A stretch of 64,000 nucleotides of DNA from Methylobacterium tarhaniae (lineage in GTDB: Bacteria > Pseudomonadota > Alphaproteobacteria > Rhizobiales > Beijerinckiaceae): contig NZ_LABZ01000078.1 in assembly GCF_001043955.1 (NCBI RefSeq), positions 44,653-108,652 on the forward strand. Reading direction: 5' to 3'. This document shows positions 15,307 through 24,322 of the stretch, piece after piece. The position numbers and the translations under genes are program-made. A model generated the notes under the pieces. That model ran no database searches and was not told where the DNA came from. It was given only the letters and a program-made list of their open reading frames with translations. Within the stretch, counting starts at the first letter, position 1. Each line of letters begins with the position of its first letter.

Positions 15307-16347
15307 ATGCACGAGTCCAGTTTGCCCCTCGCGGTGACCATGGGGGATCCGTCCGGCATCGGCCCGGAGATCGTCGCCCGCCTGTTCCTGCGGCGCCCCG
15401 GGGCGCGGCGCTGGATGGCCGTCGGCGACCCGCGGGTGATGGCCGATGCCCTTTCCCGCCTCGGTGCGGCGGGACGCGTGCGCCGGATCGACCACAGCGC
15501 CGAGGCTCGCCACGAACCCGGCATCCTCGATGTCCTGGCAAGCTCCCGGCTCCAGTCCCTGCCTCCGGTCGGGCAGGTCTGCGCGGAGAGCGGGCGCGCG
15601 GCCTACGCGGCGATCCTGGCGGCGATCGGGCTGGCGCGCGGCGGGCAGGTCGCGGGCCTCGTCACGGCGCCGATCCACAAGGAGGCCCTCGCGGCGGCCG
15701 GCCTCGCCTATCCGGGCCATACCGAGATCCTGGCCGAGCATTCCGGCGGCGCCCGCGTCGCCATGATGCTGGCGAACGACGAGATCCGCACGGTCCTGGT
15801 GACGATCCACTGCGCGCTGTCGGAGGCGATCCGGCGGAGCGACTTTCCGGCGCAGATGGCGGCGATCCGCCTCGCTCACGAGGCCGGCCGTTCCCTCGGC
15901 ATCGACGCCCCGCGCGTCGCGGTGGCGGGGCTCAACCCCCATGCCGGCGAGGGCGGCCTGTTCGGCGACGAGGAGATCCGGATCATCCGCCCGGCGGTCG
16001 AGGCGGCCCGGGCCGAGGGCATCGACGCGTCCGGCCCCTGGCCGGGCGACACCGTGTTCATGCAGGCGCGCCGGGGGCGGTTCGACGTCGTGGTGGCCCA
16101 GTACCACGATCAGGGCCTGATCCCGGTGAAGTATATGGGCCTCAAGAAGGGGGTGAACGTCACGCTCGGGCTCCCCTTCGTGCGGACGAGCCCGGATCAC
16201 GGCACGGCGTTCGACATCGCCGGCCGGGGCCTCGCCGATCCGTCCAGCCTCGAGACAGCCTTCGACTACGCCGAGAAGCTGATCGCCCGCCGCTCCGGTG
16301 GGCGACGTCCGGTCCCGCGGCCGGCGGATTCCGCCCTTCGCCTTTGA
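15307..16347 (+). CDS. PdxA-family 4-phosphate dehydrogenase (PdxA2/DenD-like)
   Basis: This 346-residue NAD-dependent dehydrogenase has the PdxA signatures: TMGDPSGIGPEI at the N-terminus, GLVTAPIHKEAL, YPGHTEILAE, VAQYHDQGLIPVKYMG (metal-binding His) and RTSPDHGTAFDIAG. The context, next to a DUF1537 kinase remnant and not in a pyridoxine operon, points to the PdxA2 branch that oxidises D-threonate or D-erythronate 4-phosphate to dihydroxyacetone phosphate. True PdxA for vitamin B6 synthesis cannot be excluded. It is preceded by GGGAG seven nt before the ATG. The C-terminal Arg/Pro-rich tail is unusual. Confidence 0.87.
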   Translation: MHESSLPLAVTMGDPSGIGPEIVARLFLRRPGARRWMAVGDPRVMADALSRLGAAGRVRRIDHSAEARHEPGILDVLASSRLQSLPPVGQVCAESGRAAYAAILAAIGLARGGQVAGLVTAPIHKEALAAAGLAYPGHTEILAEHSGGARVAMMLANDEIRTVLVTIHCALSEAIRRSDFPAQMAAIRLAHEAGRSLGIDAPRVAVAGLNPHAGEGGLFGDEEIRIIRPAVEAARAEGIDASGPWPGDTVFMQARRGRFDVVVAQYHDQGLIPVKYMGLKKGVNVTLGLPFVRTSPDHGTAFDIAGRGLADPSSLETAFDYAEKLIARRSGGRRPVPRPADSALRL

Positions 16348-16417
16348 TCGTGCCACAGTCTCGTCGGCAGACCGGCACGGGTCCGTCGCGAGATGCTCCA
16401 GCGGGGAGCCGCCCATC

Positions 16418-17092
16418 ATGAACAGGTTCGATTTCATCTTCATGCTCACCCGGAACGACCGCACGGTGGCGGACGCCGCCGCCCATGTCGGGACGGCGCT
16501 CGCCTCGGGGATCCGCCACATCGGCTTCAAGGATGTCGGCCTCCCCTTCGACGCCCTGCACGACCTCGCCACGCGGATCCGGCACGGCGGCGCGACGACC
16601 TACCTCGAAGTGGTCTCCCTCGACCGGGACAGCGAGGTCCGGTCCGTCGAGGCGGCGGTCGGGCTCGGCGTCGACTACTTGCTCGGCGGCACGCATGTGG
16701 ACGACGTCCTGCCCCTGATCGCCGGATCCGGCATCCGCTACTACCCGTTCCCGGGACGCGTCGTCGGCCATCCGAGCCGGCTCGAAGGGACGGAGGCCGA
16801 GATCGTCGCAAGTGCGGTGGCGCTCGTCGCGCGCGAGGGGGTGGCGGGCCTGGACCTGCTCGCCTACCGCTCGTCGCTCGACGCGCCCTCGCTCATCGCC
16901 GCGGTCTGTGAGGCGGTGCCGAAGCCCGTCATCGTGGCGGGATCGGTCACCAGTCCGGAGCAGGTGCGGGTGATCCGGCGCGCCGGGGCCGCCGCCTTCA
17001 CGATCGGGACCTCGGCGCTCGACGGCCGGTTCCCGGCCGCAGGCCCGGCCCTCGCCATGCAGCTGCAGGCGATCGACAGCGCCGCCGCGTGA
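16418..17092 (+). CDS. TIM-barrel protein of unknown specificity
   Basis: A 224-residue beta/alpha-barrel protein. Regular strand ends are visible: FDFIFMLTRND, HIGFKDVG, TYLEVVSLD, VDYLLGGTH, YYPFPG, GLDLLAYR, KPVIVAGSVTS and AFTIGTSALDG. The last two look like the phosphate-binding loop of HisA/HisF/TrpF-like enzymes. It follows the PdxA2-like gene by 70 nt with GGGGAG before the ATG, so it is likely in the same pathway, perhaps as an isomerase or aldolase on a phosphorylated C4 compound. I do not recognise a named family. The stop codon lies close to the edge of a dispersed repeat. Confidence 0.7.
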   Translation: MNRFDFIFMLTRNDRTVADAAAHVGTALASGIRHIGFKDVGLPFDALHDLATRIRHGGATTYLEVVSLDRDSEVRSVEAAVGLGVDYLLGGTHVDDVLPLIAGSGIRYYPFPGRVVGHPSRLEGTEAEIVASAVALVAREGVAGLDLLAYRSSLDAPSLIAAVCEAVPKPVIVAGSVTSPEQVRVIRRAGAAAFTIGTSALDGRFPAAGPALAMQLQAIDSAAA

Positions 17093-17094
17093 TG

Positions 17095-17201
17095 CCGCAG
17101 CGCCTTCGAACAGACTTGCTCGAAGGCGCTGGCCAAGCCCGGAGGGGCGCCGGCGCCGATGCGCCGACCGCTTAGGCATCGACGTGGCGACGCATCAGCG
17201 C
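17095..17201 (-). repeat. Dispersed repeat family 2, copy A
   Basis: Read on the minus strand this aligns with 37970-38055. Shared blocks are GCGCTGATGC at the start, TCGGCGCCGGCGCCC/ATCAGCGCCGGCGCCC with CGGGCTTG in the middle, and GTTCGAAGGCGCTG at the end, with a roughly 17-nt insertion in this copy. It contains a 9-bp hairpin (CGCCTTCGA/TCGAAGGCG, 17101-17128). It lies directly after the stop of the TIM-barrel gene. Confidence 0.65.
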
Positions 17202-17295
17202 GCGGGTGAGGCCGGAGCCTCCACACACCTGAGCGACGCCAACGCTCCAGGGTGCGGGTCGGGGATCCCGCGTCCGTGATGACGCGCTTCTTTCG

Positions 17296-17772
17296 TCAGC
17301 GCGGCCGGATGAGGCGCGGCCGCCAGATCCCGAGCACCACGTTGGCCGTCGCGATCGCGAGCAGCACCCACAACGTGCCGCGCTCCGCACCGAGCGACTC
17401 GGCCAAGGTCGCGGGGTCGACCCGGCCGATCAGCGCCTGGGCGCTGCGGTCGGCCTCCCGCTGCATCGGCCCTTGCACGCCCACGAAGCCGTACTCGAAC
17501 ATCAGGATGCCGGTCGCGAGCTTCACCCAGGCCCAGCCGGCATTGTGGTAGGCGCGGTTGAGCGCGATGGCCAGCAATCCGGCCACGAGCATCAGCGCGA
17601 GGGACGGGAGGAAGATCCACGTCGCCACCGCCGCCATCGCCGCGCGCATGAGGGCGTAGCCGGACAGGGCGGAGGGCGGGGGGATGAGGCCCAGCAGCAC
17701 GAGCAGGGACGCCATCGCGCCCATCAGGCCGATGGCCCCCATCGTGTGAAGGAACTTCATCAAGCGTCGCAT
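17296..17772 (-). CDS. Four-helix integral membrane protein (DUF2269-like)
   Basis: A 158-residue inner-membrane protein with four hydrophobic segments (about residues 10-30, 43-70, 81-100 and 133-150). The N-terminus MKFLHTMGAIGLMGAMAS and the histidine near it recall small predicted membrane proteins of the DUF2269 type, some of which sit near haem or copper proteins. The assignment is tentative. Met5 is an alternative start. It follows a small secreted protein gene in the same direction with a gap of about 110 nt. The function is unknown. Confidence 0.65.
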   Translation of the reverse strand: MRRLMKFLHTMGAIGLMGAMASLLVLLGLIPPPSALSGYALMRAAMAAVATWIFLPSLALMLVAGLLAIALNRAYHNAGWAWVKLATGILMFEYGFVGVQGPMQREADRSAQALIGRVDPATLAESLGAERGTLWVLLAIATANVVLGIWRPRLIRPR

Positions 17773-17883
17773 CGCGACGACACGGTCCCGCGGCAGATCA
17801 CGGCAACCTATGGACTCGGTCGGGCCGACGGGAAGTCACGTTCCCGTGCGGGCCGGCCCCCCGAGCCTCCGAGGCGCCGCCCG

Positions 17884-18069
17884 TCATCTCCCGGTTGGCG
17901 ATGGCGCGAGGGGAAACGCCGTGACGCGACTGACCGCCTGGATCGGGGCGGTGGGCCCCAGCGCCCGCTCCAGCCGCGCCTGGGCGTCCCGGTCCGCGAT
18001 GCCGACGACCGCCAGGGCGATCAGGCCGACGCCGATGGCGGTCAGGAAGGCGGCGCGCAGGGTCGGCAT
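17884..18069 (-). CDS. Small protein with N-terminal membrane anchor or signal
   Basis: A 61-residue protein. Residues 5-24 (RAAFLTAIGVGLIALAVVGI) are a signal peptide or single membrane helix, and the rest is short and polar. No family is recognised and the ribosome site is weak. Composition and position just upstream of a membrane protein gene on the same strand make it plausible. Confidence 0.4.
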   Translation of the reverse strand: MPTLRAAFLTAIGVGLIALAVVGIADRDAQARLERALGPTAPIQAVSRVTAFPLAPSPTGR

Positions 18070-18338
18070 GGGCAGGATCCCGGATTGATCGAAGCGCCGC
18101 TATGGCCGGGCAGCGCGGCGGCTCTGTGGTCCAGTTCGGGCCGTCTCGTGGCATGCCGGGGGGCAGGCGGGGGCAGGGCGGCACGGTCCGACGGCGCCTG
18201 GACGTTGCCTCGACCGCGGCGGTACGATCGCCCCAACGGGTGCCGGCCGGTCTCGGGTTCGGCCGGGGCCGCCGCGGGCAGGCGCGCATCGCCGAACCGC
18301 CAGCGGGCGCGCCCAACGAATCGGGGGGAGGAAGCGGG

Positions 18339-19295
18339 ATGGCGAAGGTCGCGATCGTCGGATGCGGGGCCATGGGCTCGGTCTACGCGGCGCTGATGGC
18401 ATCCGTTGGCCATGCGGTGCATGCCGTCACGCTCTGGGCCGACCATGCCGAGGCGATGCGGGCGAACGGCCTGCGCGTCGAGGGCGCGAGCGGCGACCGG
18501 ACCGTGCGGCTCGCGAGCGCCGGCACGACGACCGGCGGGATCGGCCCCTGCGACCTCGTCATCATCGCCACCAAGGCCTTCGACGTCGCCGCCGCTTCCC
18601 GGTCTTGCGCCCCGCTGATAGGGCCCGGCACGGTGGTGCAGACCATCCAGAACGGGCTCGGCTCGCCGGAGGTCGCCGCCGAGGCGATCGATCCCGACCG
18701 GATCGCCGTCGGCGTGGTCGGGGGCTTCGGCGCCTCGATGCGCGGGCCCGGCCACGCGCATCACAACGGCCTCGAGATGATCCGCTTCGGCGCCTTCGCG
18801 GGGCTGGAGCGGGAGCGCCTGGAGGCCTCGGCGGCGATCTGGGACTCGGCGGGGTTCAAGGTCAGCCTGTTCGACGATATCGGCCGGATGGTGTGGGAGA
18901 AGCTGATCATGAACGTCACCTTCTCGGGCACCACGACCCTCACGGGCCTGACCATCGGCGGGGTGATGGCCGACCCGGAGGCCTGGCGGGTGGCGCGGGC
19001 CTGCGCCGAGGAGGCAATCGCGGTCGCCGCCGCGATGGGCGTGACGCTCCAGGTCGGCGATCCGGTCGAGCACATCCGCCGGCTCGGCGGCAAGATTCCC
19101 GAGGCGCGGCCCTCGATGCTGCTCGACCACCGGGCGGGACGCCGCGGCGAGGTCGAGGCGATCAACGGCGCGATCCCGCGCCTGGGGCGGCTCTGCAGGG
19201 TGCCGACCCCGGTCAACGACACCGTGGTCGCCCTCATCAAGGCGCGCGAGGCCGCCTTCCCGGTGCCGGCGGGCCCCGAGTCCTGCCCGGCTTGA
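18339..19295 (+). CDS. Ketopantoate reductase-family oxidoreductase (PanE/ApbA)
   Basis: This 318-residue NADPH-dependent reductase starts with the dinucleotide motif VAIVGCGAMGSVYAALMA (residues 4-21) and has DLVIIATKAFD, TIQNGLGSPE and the catalytic lysine region MVWEKLIMNV, followed by the all-helical ApbA_C domain. In many genomes such proteins are not the pantothenate enzyme but act on other 2-oxoacids. The neighbours (ribokinase, GlcD-type dehydrogenase) fit such a catabolic role. The ATG is preceded by GGGGGAGGAAG. It is convergent with the next gene. Confidence 0.85.
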   Translation: MAKVAIVGCGAMGSVYAALMASVGHAVHAVTLWADHAEAMRANGLRVEGASGDRTVRLASAGTTTGGIGPCDLVIIATKAFDVAAASRSCAPLIGPGTVVQTIQNGLGSPEVAAEAIDPDRIAVGVVGGFGASMRGPGHAHHNGLEMIRFGAFAGLERERLEASAAIWDSAGFKVSLFDDIGRMVWEKLIMNVTFSGTTTLTGLTIGGVMADPEAWRVARACAEEAIAVAAAMGVTLQVGDPVEHIRRLGGKIPEARPSMLLDHRAGRRGEVEAINGAIPRLGRLCRVPTPVNDTVVALIKAREAAFPVPAGPESCPA

Positions 19296-19310
19296 TCCTG
19301 CCCGGCTTGA

Positions 19311-20195
19311 TCAAGCCCTGAGCGCCCGGTCGGTCTCCGCGCGCCGGGGCAGGCTCGCCTGGCTGCCGTGGCGTCCGCAGGCGAGGGCGGCGGCGACGCT
19401 CGCCCGCTCCATCGCCGCGCGCAGGGGAGCGCCCCGATCGAGCGCCGCCGCCAGGACGCCGACGAAGGCGTCGCCCGCGGCCGTGGTGTCGACCGGATCG
19501 ATCGCCCGGGCCGGGACGTGCCAGGCGCCGCCCTCCGTCGCCGCCTCCGAGCCGGCCTCGCCGCGCGTGCGCACCACGTCGATGCCGAGCGCCGCGTGCA
19601 GGGAGGCCGCCTCCGGCGCGCAGCCGAACCGGGCGGCGGTCGCCTGCGCCTCGTCCTCGTTGACGACCAGGAGGCCGACGAGCCGCAGGGTGTCGATGTC
19701 GAGGGGCAGGGCCGGGGCGAGGTTGAGGATCGTGCGCGGGCCGAGCATCCGGGCCCGGCGCAGCAGCGCGGCGGTCTCGGCGGGATCGACCTCCATCTGC
19801 AGGAGCAACGCCGTCGCGCGGGCGAGATCGGCATCCGCGACCTGGTCTGCCCGGGCCTGCCCGTTGGCGCCGAGCGCCACCGCGATGCGGTTGTGCCCCT
19901 TCGCGTCGATCCAGATCGAGGCGCAGCCCGTCGTCCCCGCGACGGTGCGGATCCGGGCGATGTCGGCACCCGCCCCGCGCAGGCCCGAGAGCGCCACCTC
20001 GGCGAGGGCATCGGTCCCGACCGCGCCGACCATCGCGACCTGCGCCCCGTCCCGCGCCGCCGCCACGGCCTGGTTCGCCCCCTTGCCGCCGGCCTGCACG
20101 GTAAGGTCGTCGGCCAGCAGGGTCTGGCCCGAGCGCGGGATCTCGGGCAGGCGGACGATCAGGTCGGCATTCAGGGAGCCGAAGCACACGATCAC
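19311..20195 (-). CDS. PfkB/ribokinase-family sugar kinase
   Basis: A 294-residue kinase. It has the N-terminal substrate loop SLNADLIVRLPEIPRSG, the PfkB signature 1 region GGKGANQAVAAARDG, and signature 2 near the C-terminus, DTTAAGDAFVGVLA, with the catalytic Asp in AAGDAF. It closely resembles ribokinases. The GTG at 20195 was chosen (GGAG eight nt before) because the frame upstream is not family-like; a TTG at 20216 would add seven residues. The substrate may be ribose, a nucleoside-derived sugar or a related ketose. It is likely in an operon with the FAD-linked oxidase upstream. Confidence 0.88.
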   Translation of the reverse strand: MIVCFGSLNADLIVRLPEIPRSGQTLLADDLTVQAGGKGANQAVAAARDGAQVAMVGAVGTDALAEVALSGLRGAGADIARIRTVAGTTGCASIWIDAKGHNRIAVALGANGQARADQVADADLARATALLLQMEVDPAETAALLRRARMLGPRTILNLAPALPLDIDTLRLVGLLVVNEDEAQATAARFGCAPEAASLHAALGIDVVRTRGEAGSEAATEGGAWHVPARAIDPVDTTAAGDAFVGVLAAALDRGAPLRAAMERASVAAALACGRHGSQASLPRRAETDRALRA

Positions 20196-20276
20196 GGCTG
20201 GTCTCCGCTGCTGCAATGTCGGACCGCTTGCTTCGGGCGATCCCGCCGGTTCGCCGTCGCGACGCGACGTATCATC

Positions 20277-21683
20277 TCACACGACCTTCCCGGGATTGAG
20301 CACTCCATCCGGGTCCAAGGCCGCCTTGAGGCGCCGCATCAGGGCGATCTCCGCCTCCGAGCGGACATGGCCGAGCCAGGGCTTCTTGGTCAGGCCGATG
20401 CCGTGCTCGGCCGAGACCGTGCCGCCGAACTCGCGCACGAGGCCGTAGACCACCTCCTGGATCACGTCCTTCGGCTGCGGCACGGCGCCCTTCACGCCGG
20501 CGACGATGTGCAGGTTGCCGTCGCCGACATGGCCGTAGAACAGCGCGAAGGCGCCGGGCAGGCGCTCGGCGAGCGCCGCCTTGCAGGCCTGCACGTAGGC
20601 GTCCATCGCCGCCACCGGCAGGCCGATGTCGAACGGCTCGTGCGGCCCGAGCGCGTGCGGGAATTCCGAGCAGGCGTCGCGCACGCCCCAGAACGCCCGC
20701 ACATCCGCCACCGAGCGGGACAGCACCGCGTCGGAGAGGAGCCCCGCCTCGGCTTGCGCCTCGAGCCAGGCCTGGAAGCGCGGCGCGTCGAAGGTCTCGT
20801 CGGTCCCTTGCGCCTCGATCAGGCAATAGGCGGCGTGGCCGGGGGCGAGCGGCACGCGCAAGCCCGGCATCGCGGCGATCACGTCCCAGTAATCCGGCCA
20901 CATCACCTCGAAGGCCGAGAGCATCGGGCCGAGGCCCCGCCGGGCCGCGGTCAGGAGCCCGACCACGGATTCGTAATCCGGCAGGGCGCAGAGCGCCGCC
21001 ATGGTGCAGGCGGGCTTGGGGAAGAGCCGCAGCACCAGCCGGGTGATGATGCCGAGGGTGCCCTCCGAGCCGATGAACAGGTGCTTGAGGTCGTAGCCGG
21101 CATTGTTCTTGATCATCGTGTTCAGGGCGGTGATCGTGTCGCCGCCGGGCAGCACCACCTCCAGGCCGAGGATCATCTCGCGGGTCATGCCGTAGCGGAT
21201 GACCCGGTTGCCGCCGGCATTGGTGGCGGCGTTGCCGCCGATGGCGCAGGAGCCCCGGGCGCCGAGATCGAGGGGCACCAGGAAGCCCGCCGCCTCGGCG
21301 GCCTCCTGCACGACCTGGAGCGGCGTGCCGGCCCGCACCGTCATGGTGGCGGAGGCCGGGTCGATCGCCTCGATGCCGGTCATCCGCTCGAGCGAGAGAG
21401 CGACCGAGCCGGGGAGCGGCCGGGCGCCGCCGCACAGGCCGGTGAGGCCGCCCTGCGGCACCACCGGCACGCCATGCGCCGCGCAGATCCGCATCGCGGC
21501 GGCGACCGCCTCGGTGGTGGTGGGCCGCACCACCGCGAGGGGCGCCTGCGGCCCGAGCGTGCTCCAGTCGGAGTCGTTGCGGGCCGGCCGCTCCGCGCCG
21601 GCGAGCACCATCTTGTCGCCCAGGGCCCTCACGAGGTCGGCGATGACCGCCTCGTTGCGGGATGCGTCCGGCCTCGCCGTCAT
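20277..21683 (-). CDS. FAD-linked D-2-hydroxyacid dehydrogenase (GlcD/DLD family)
   Basis: This 468-residue flavoprotein has an FAD_binding_4 domain (PVVPQGGLTGLCGGA, VPLDLGARGSCAIGGNAATNAGG split around residues 135-155, GSEGTLGIITRLVLRLFPKP) and a C-terminal FAD-oxidase domain with YGHVGDGNLH and the terminal EHGIGLTKKPWL. The last two motifs carry the histidines and glutamate that bind the 2-hydroxyacid and metal. Candidate substrates are D-2-hydroxyglutarate, D-lactate or glycolate; the single-subunit layout fits the D-2-hydroxyglutarate or D-lactate dehydrogenase type. The ATG at 21683 has GGAGGAG upstream. It is followed by the ribokinase gene. Confidence 0.88.
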   Translation of the reverse strand: MTARPDASRNEAVIADLVRALGDKMVLAGAERPARNDSDWSTLGPQAPLAVVRPTTTEAVAAAMRICAAHGVPVVPQGGLTGLCGGARPLPGSVALSLERMTGIEAIDPASATMTVRAGTPLQVVQEAAEAAGFLVPLDLGARGSCAIGGNAATNAGGNRVIRYGMTREMILGLEVVLPGGDTITALNTMIKNNAGYDLKHLFIGSEGTLGIITRLVLRLFPKPACTMAALCALPDYESVVGLLTAARRGLGPMLSAFEVMWPDYWDVIAAMPGLRVPLAPGHAAYCLIEAQGTDETFDAPRFQAWLEAQAEAGLLSDAVLSRSVADVRAFWGVRDACSEFPHALGPHEPFDIGLPVAAMDAYVQACKAALAERLPGAFALFYGHVGDGNLHIVAGVKGAVPQPKDVIQEVVYGLVREFGGTVSAEHGIGLTKKPWLGHVRSEAEIALMRRLKAALDPDGVLNPGKVV

Positions 21684-21832
21684 CCTGTGTCTCCTCCCCA
21701 AGGCGGCGTGGGTCGCCGCTCGTCTCCATGGCTTATACGGCCGCCAGGCCAGCGCGTCTCGCGAGAGGGCGGCGAACTCGGCCGCACGGCGAGGCTCGCT
21801 GTCCCCGACCGGAGATCAGCCCGGCCAGCGGG

Positions 21833-23500
21833 CTATGGCCCCTCGAGCCGGCTCGGCCGCAGGGCGCCCCGGCTTTCCAGGATCGGATAGGCGGCCCCGG
21901 CCACGAGATGGTCGTTGACCCGCTTCAGGTCGCGCACGAGGTCGGGATAGAGCGCGGCGGCCTCGGCCGGGATCGGGCCGGCGGTCGCGCCGGCCTCGCG
22001 CAGGCGGCGGAAATGCCCTTCGGTCGCCCGGGCCTCGAGATCGCGAAACACCGCCTTCTCGTCGGCGAGACGGCGGGCGGCGCGGGGATCCTCGGTCAGG
22101 AAGGCGGCGCCCGCCGCGCTCAGGTTCGCGGCGAGCCGCGCGAGCAGCGCGCCCACCTCCGCCTCGCCCTCGGCCGAGAAGGTCAGTCCCCGCTTCAGGC
22201 GCTTGGCCGCGTGGGTCATCACGTTGCGCGAGAGGATGTCGCCGGCATGCTCCAGGTTGGTGGTGAAGGCGACGAGCGTCGCGATCCGGCGCTCGTCGTT
22301 CTCGCTCAGGGCCTCGGGGTCGAGGCGGACGAGGTAGGCCTTGATGGCGGCATTGAGCCGGTCGAGGGTGTCGTCCATGCGGCGGATCTGCGCCACGCGT
22401 GCGCGGTCGCCGCCGGTCAGCGCCTCGCCGGCACCGCCCATCATCTCGGCGAGCACGTCGGCCATGCGCAGGGCCTCGCGTCCCGCGGCACCGAGCGCCA
22501 CCGGCGGCGTCTCCAGGGCGGCCTCGTCGAGGTGGATCGGCCGGCCGGGATCGTGGGCGTCGATCCGCTCCGGCACCAGCCGGCGCAGCAGGGCCGCGAA
22601 CGGATCGAGCAGCGGCAGGAAGAGGAGCGCGAGGACGAGGTTGAAGGCGGTGTGGAAATCCGCCACCGCCCGCGACAGGTCGGGCTGCCAGGTCACGAGG
22701 GGCGGCCCGATCAGCCCGAGGCAGGGCAGGGCGATCGCGCAGCCGAGAGCCCGGGTGATGAGGTTGCCGAGCGCCACCCGGCACCCGGCGGCCTCGCCGT
22801 CCCGGGCGCCCTCCAGCACCGGGTTGAGGGCCGAGCCGAGATTGGCCCCGAGCACCAGCGCCATCCCGGCCTCCAGGGGCAGGACGCCGGCCTGCGTGAA
22901 CGACATCACCAGCAGCACGATCGCCACGCTCGAATGTGCCGCCCAGGTGAGCACCGCGCCGAGCACCAGGGCAATGAGCCGGTCGGTCGCGACGGCGCCG
23001 AGCAGCACCCGCAGGGCCGGCACGTCCTCGTAGGGCGTGATGACCTCGACGAGGCGCGACAGCGCCATCAGCATCAGCCCGAGGCCGATCGCCGCCCGGC
23101 CGAGGTCGCGGGTGCGCGGCTCGGAGCCGCGGCGGAACAGGATCACGCCGACCAGCACCAGGACCGGAGCCGCCCGGGCGACGTCGAAGGACAGGACCTG
23201 GACGATCAGGGTGGTGCCGATATTGGCGCCGAGCATCACCGCGAGAGCCGGCACGACCGCCACCAGCCCGGCCCCCGCGAAGGAGGCGACCATCAGGCCG
23301 GTCGCGGTGCTGCTCTGGAGCAGCGCCGTGACGCCGAGGCCGGCCGCCAGCGCCTTCACCCGGTTGCCGAGCGCCACCCCGAGCAGGCGGCGCAAGTGCG
23401 GCCCGAGGGCGCGCTGCACCCCCGTCTGCACCATGTGGATGCCCCAGAGCAGCAGCGCCACCGCGCCGCAGAGGTCGAGCAGGGTCAGCGTGGTGTTCAT
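21833..23500 (-). CDS. Na+/phosphate cotransporter family protein with PhoU-like tail
   Basis: This 555-residue protein begins with eight to ten membrane helices in two inverted repeats, each with the NptA/SLC34 motif: TALLQSSTATGLMV in the first and a divergent THAAHSSVAIVLLV-like WAAHSSVAIVLLV in the second. GANIGTT and GANLGSALN pair with them. From about residue 330 a soluble PhoU-like helical domain follows. It is an inner-membrane phosphate (or anion) symporter of the bacterial YjbB type. In the second motif Gln is replaced by His, which may alter ion binding. No pst or pho genes are nearby. Confidence 0.87.
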   Translation of the reverse strand: MNTTLTLLDLCGAVALLLWGIHMVQTGVQRALGPHLRRLLGVALGNRVKALAAGLGVTALLQSSTATGLMVASFAGAGLVAVVPALAVMLGANIGTTLIVQVLSFDVARAAPVLVLVGVILFRRGSEPRTRDLGRAAIGLGLMLMALSRLVEVITPYEDVPALRVLLGAVATDRLIALVLGAVLTWAAHSSVAIVLLVMSFTQAGVLPLEAGMALVLGANLGSALNPVLEGARDGEAAGCRVALGNLITRALGCAIALPCLGLIGPPLVTWQPDLSRAVADFHTAFNLVLALLFLPLLDPFAALLRRLVPERIDAHDPGRPIHLDEAALETPPVALGAAGREALRMADVLAEMMGGAGEALTGGDRARVAQIRRMDDTLDRLNAAIKAYLVRLDPEALSENDERRIATLVAFTTNLEHAGDILSRNVMTHAAKRLKRGLTFSAEGEAEVGALLARLAANLSAAGAAFLTEDPRAARRLADEKAVFRDLEARATEGHFRRLREAGATAGPIPAEAAALYPDLVRDLKRVNDHLVAGAAYPILESRGALRPSRLEGP

Positions 23501-23626
23501 CCGCGTCGGTCACCCTCCGTCCCGTCAAGGCTCTGACATAGGGCGCCGGAGCATCGGGGTTCCGGCTCCGGACGCACATCTGATGCCTGACGGCGGAAGG
23601 GATCGGCGGAGGGGATCGGCGGCGTC

Positions 23627-24322
23627 TCAGTGCTTCGGGCAGGCCGGGTCGGCCGGGCGCGGCGCGCGGGTGAAATCCAGGACCTCGCGCGTGTAGGTCT
23701 CGACCACCTCCGAGAAGGGCTGCCGCTCGCCCGTGAACAGCACCGCGCGGTGGCTGAACAGGTGCTCGGGCACGTCGAGCCTGCCGCAGGCCGGCGGCGG
23801 CGGGGCCGCCCGGTCCCAGCCCTCGGGAAGCGGCTGCCAATGCGGCTCGGCGCCGACGGTCTGGCGGGTGGTGCCGAGCGCCGACACCGCCCGGCCGAAC
23901 GGCGTGTCGGTGGTCTCCAGCACCCGGTTCATCTCCGGGGTCAGGCGGGCGGGCACGTACCAGTTGTCGGCCTCAGACAGCACGTGGTCGCCGCAGGCGA
24001 GCCGCACCCGGCGGTAGCGCAGGGGCTCGTCGGGCCCGACGGCGAGGCGCTTGCGGGTCTCGGGGCCGGCCGGCTTGTCGACGCCCCGCTCCAGCCGGGC
24101 GACGAGGCGCGGCGCCTCGGCCATGCGGTGGGCGGCGCACCAGCTCTCCAGGGTCGCGGTGGCGCTGCGGCTCGCGAGCAGGGCGGCGTTGAGGCTCTGC
24201 ACCACCGCCACGGCCTCGACGCGGGAGAGATAGGTGTCGGGCCAGTCCGGCCCCGCGGCCCGGGCGGGGAGGGCGGCCGTGAGGCAGACGAGCAGCGGGA
24301 CGAGAAGGCGGGCATGCGACAT
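23627..24322 (-). CDS. Secreted protein of unknown function (chorismate lyase-like fold possible)
   Basis: This 231-residue precursor has a clear signal peptide (LLVPLLVCLTAALPARA, cleavage near residue 23). Downstream, LNAALLASRSATATLESWCA, RYRRVRLACGDHVLSEADNWYVPARL and ETTDTPFGRAV resemble the UbiC/chorismate lyase-like superfamily, where a similar ADNWYVP segment occurs. It would act in the periplasm, unlike true UbiC. Two or three cysteines could form disulphides. It is single-gene on its strand and faces away from the DUF4337 gene. The assignment to the superfamily is by motif memory only. Confidence 0.65.
   Translation of the reverse strand: MSHARLLVPLLVCLTAALPARAAGPDWPDTYLSRVEAVAVVQSLNAALLASRSATATLESWCAAHRMAEAPRLVARLERGVDKPAGPETRKRLAVGPDEPLRYRRVRLACGDHVLSEADNWYVPARLTPEMNRVLETTDTPFGRAVSALGTTRQTVGAEPHWQPLPEGWDRAAPPPPACGRLDVPEHLFSHRAVLFTGERQPFSEVVETYTREVLDFTRAPRPADPACPKH

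Noticed and set aside
19296..19320. GGCTTGATCAAGCC palindrome as FixK box or terminator
   Set aside because: The half-sites abut without the needed spacer, there is no T-run, and it lies between convergent genes. It is part of a short direct repeat (CTGCCCGGCTTGATC).
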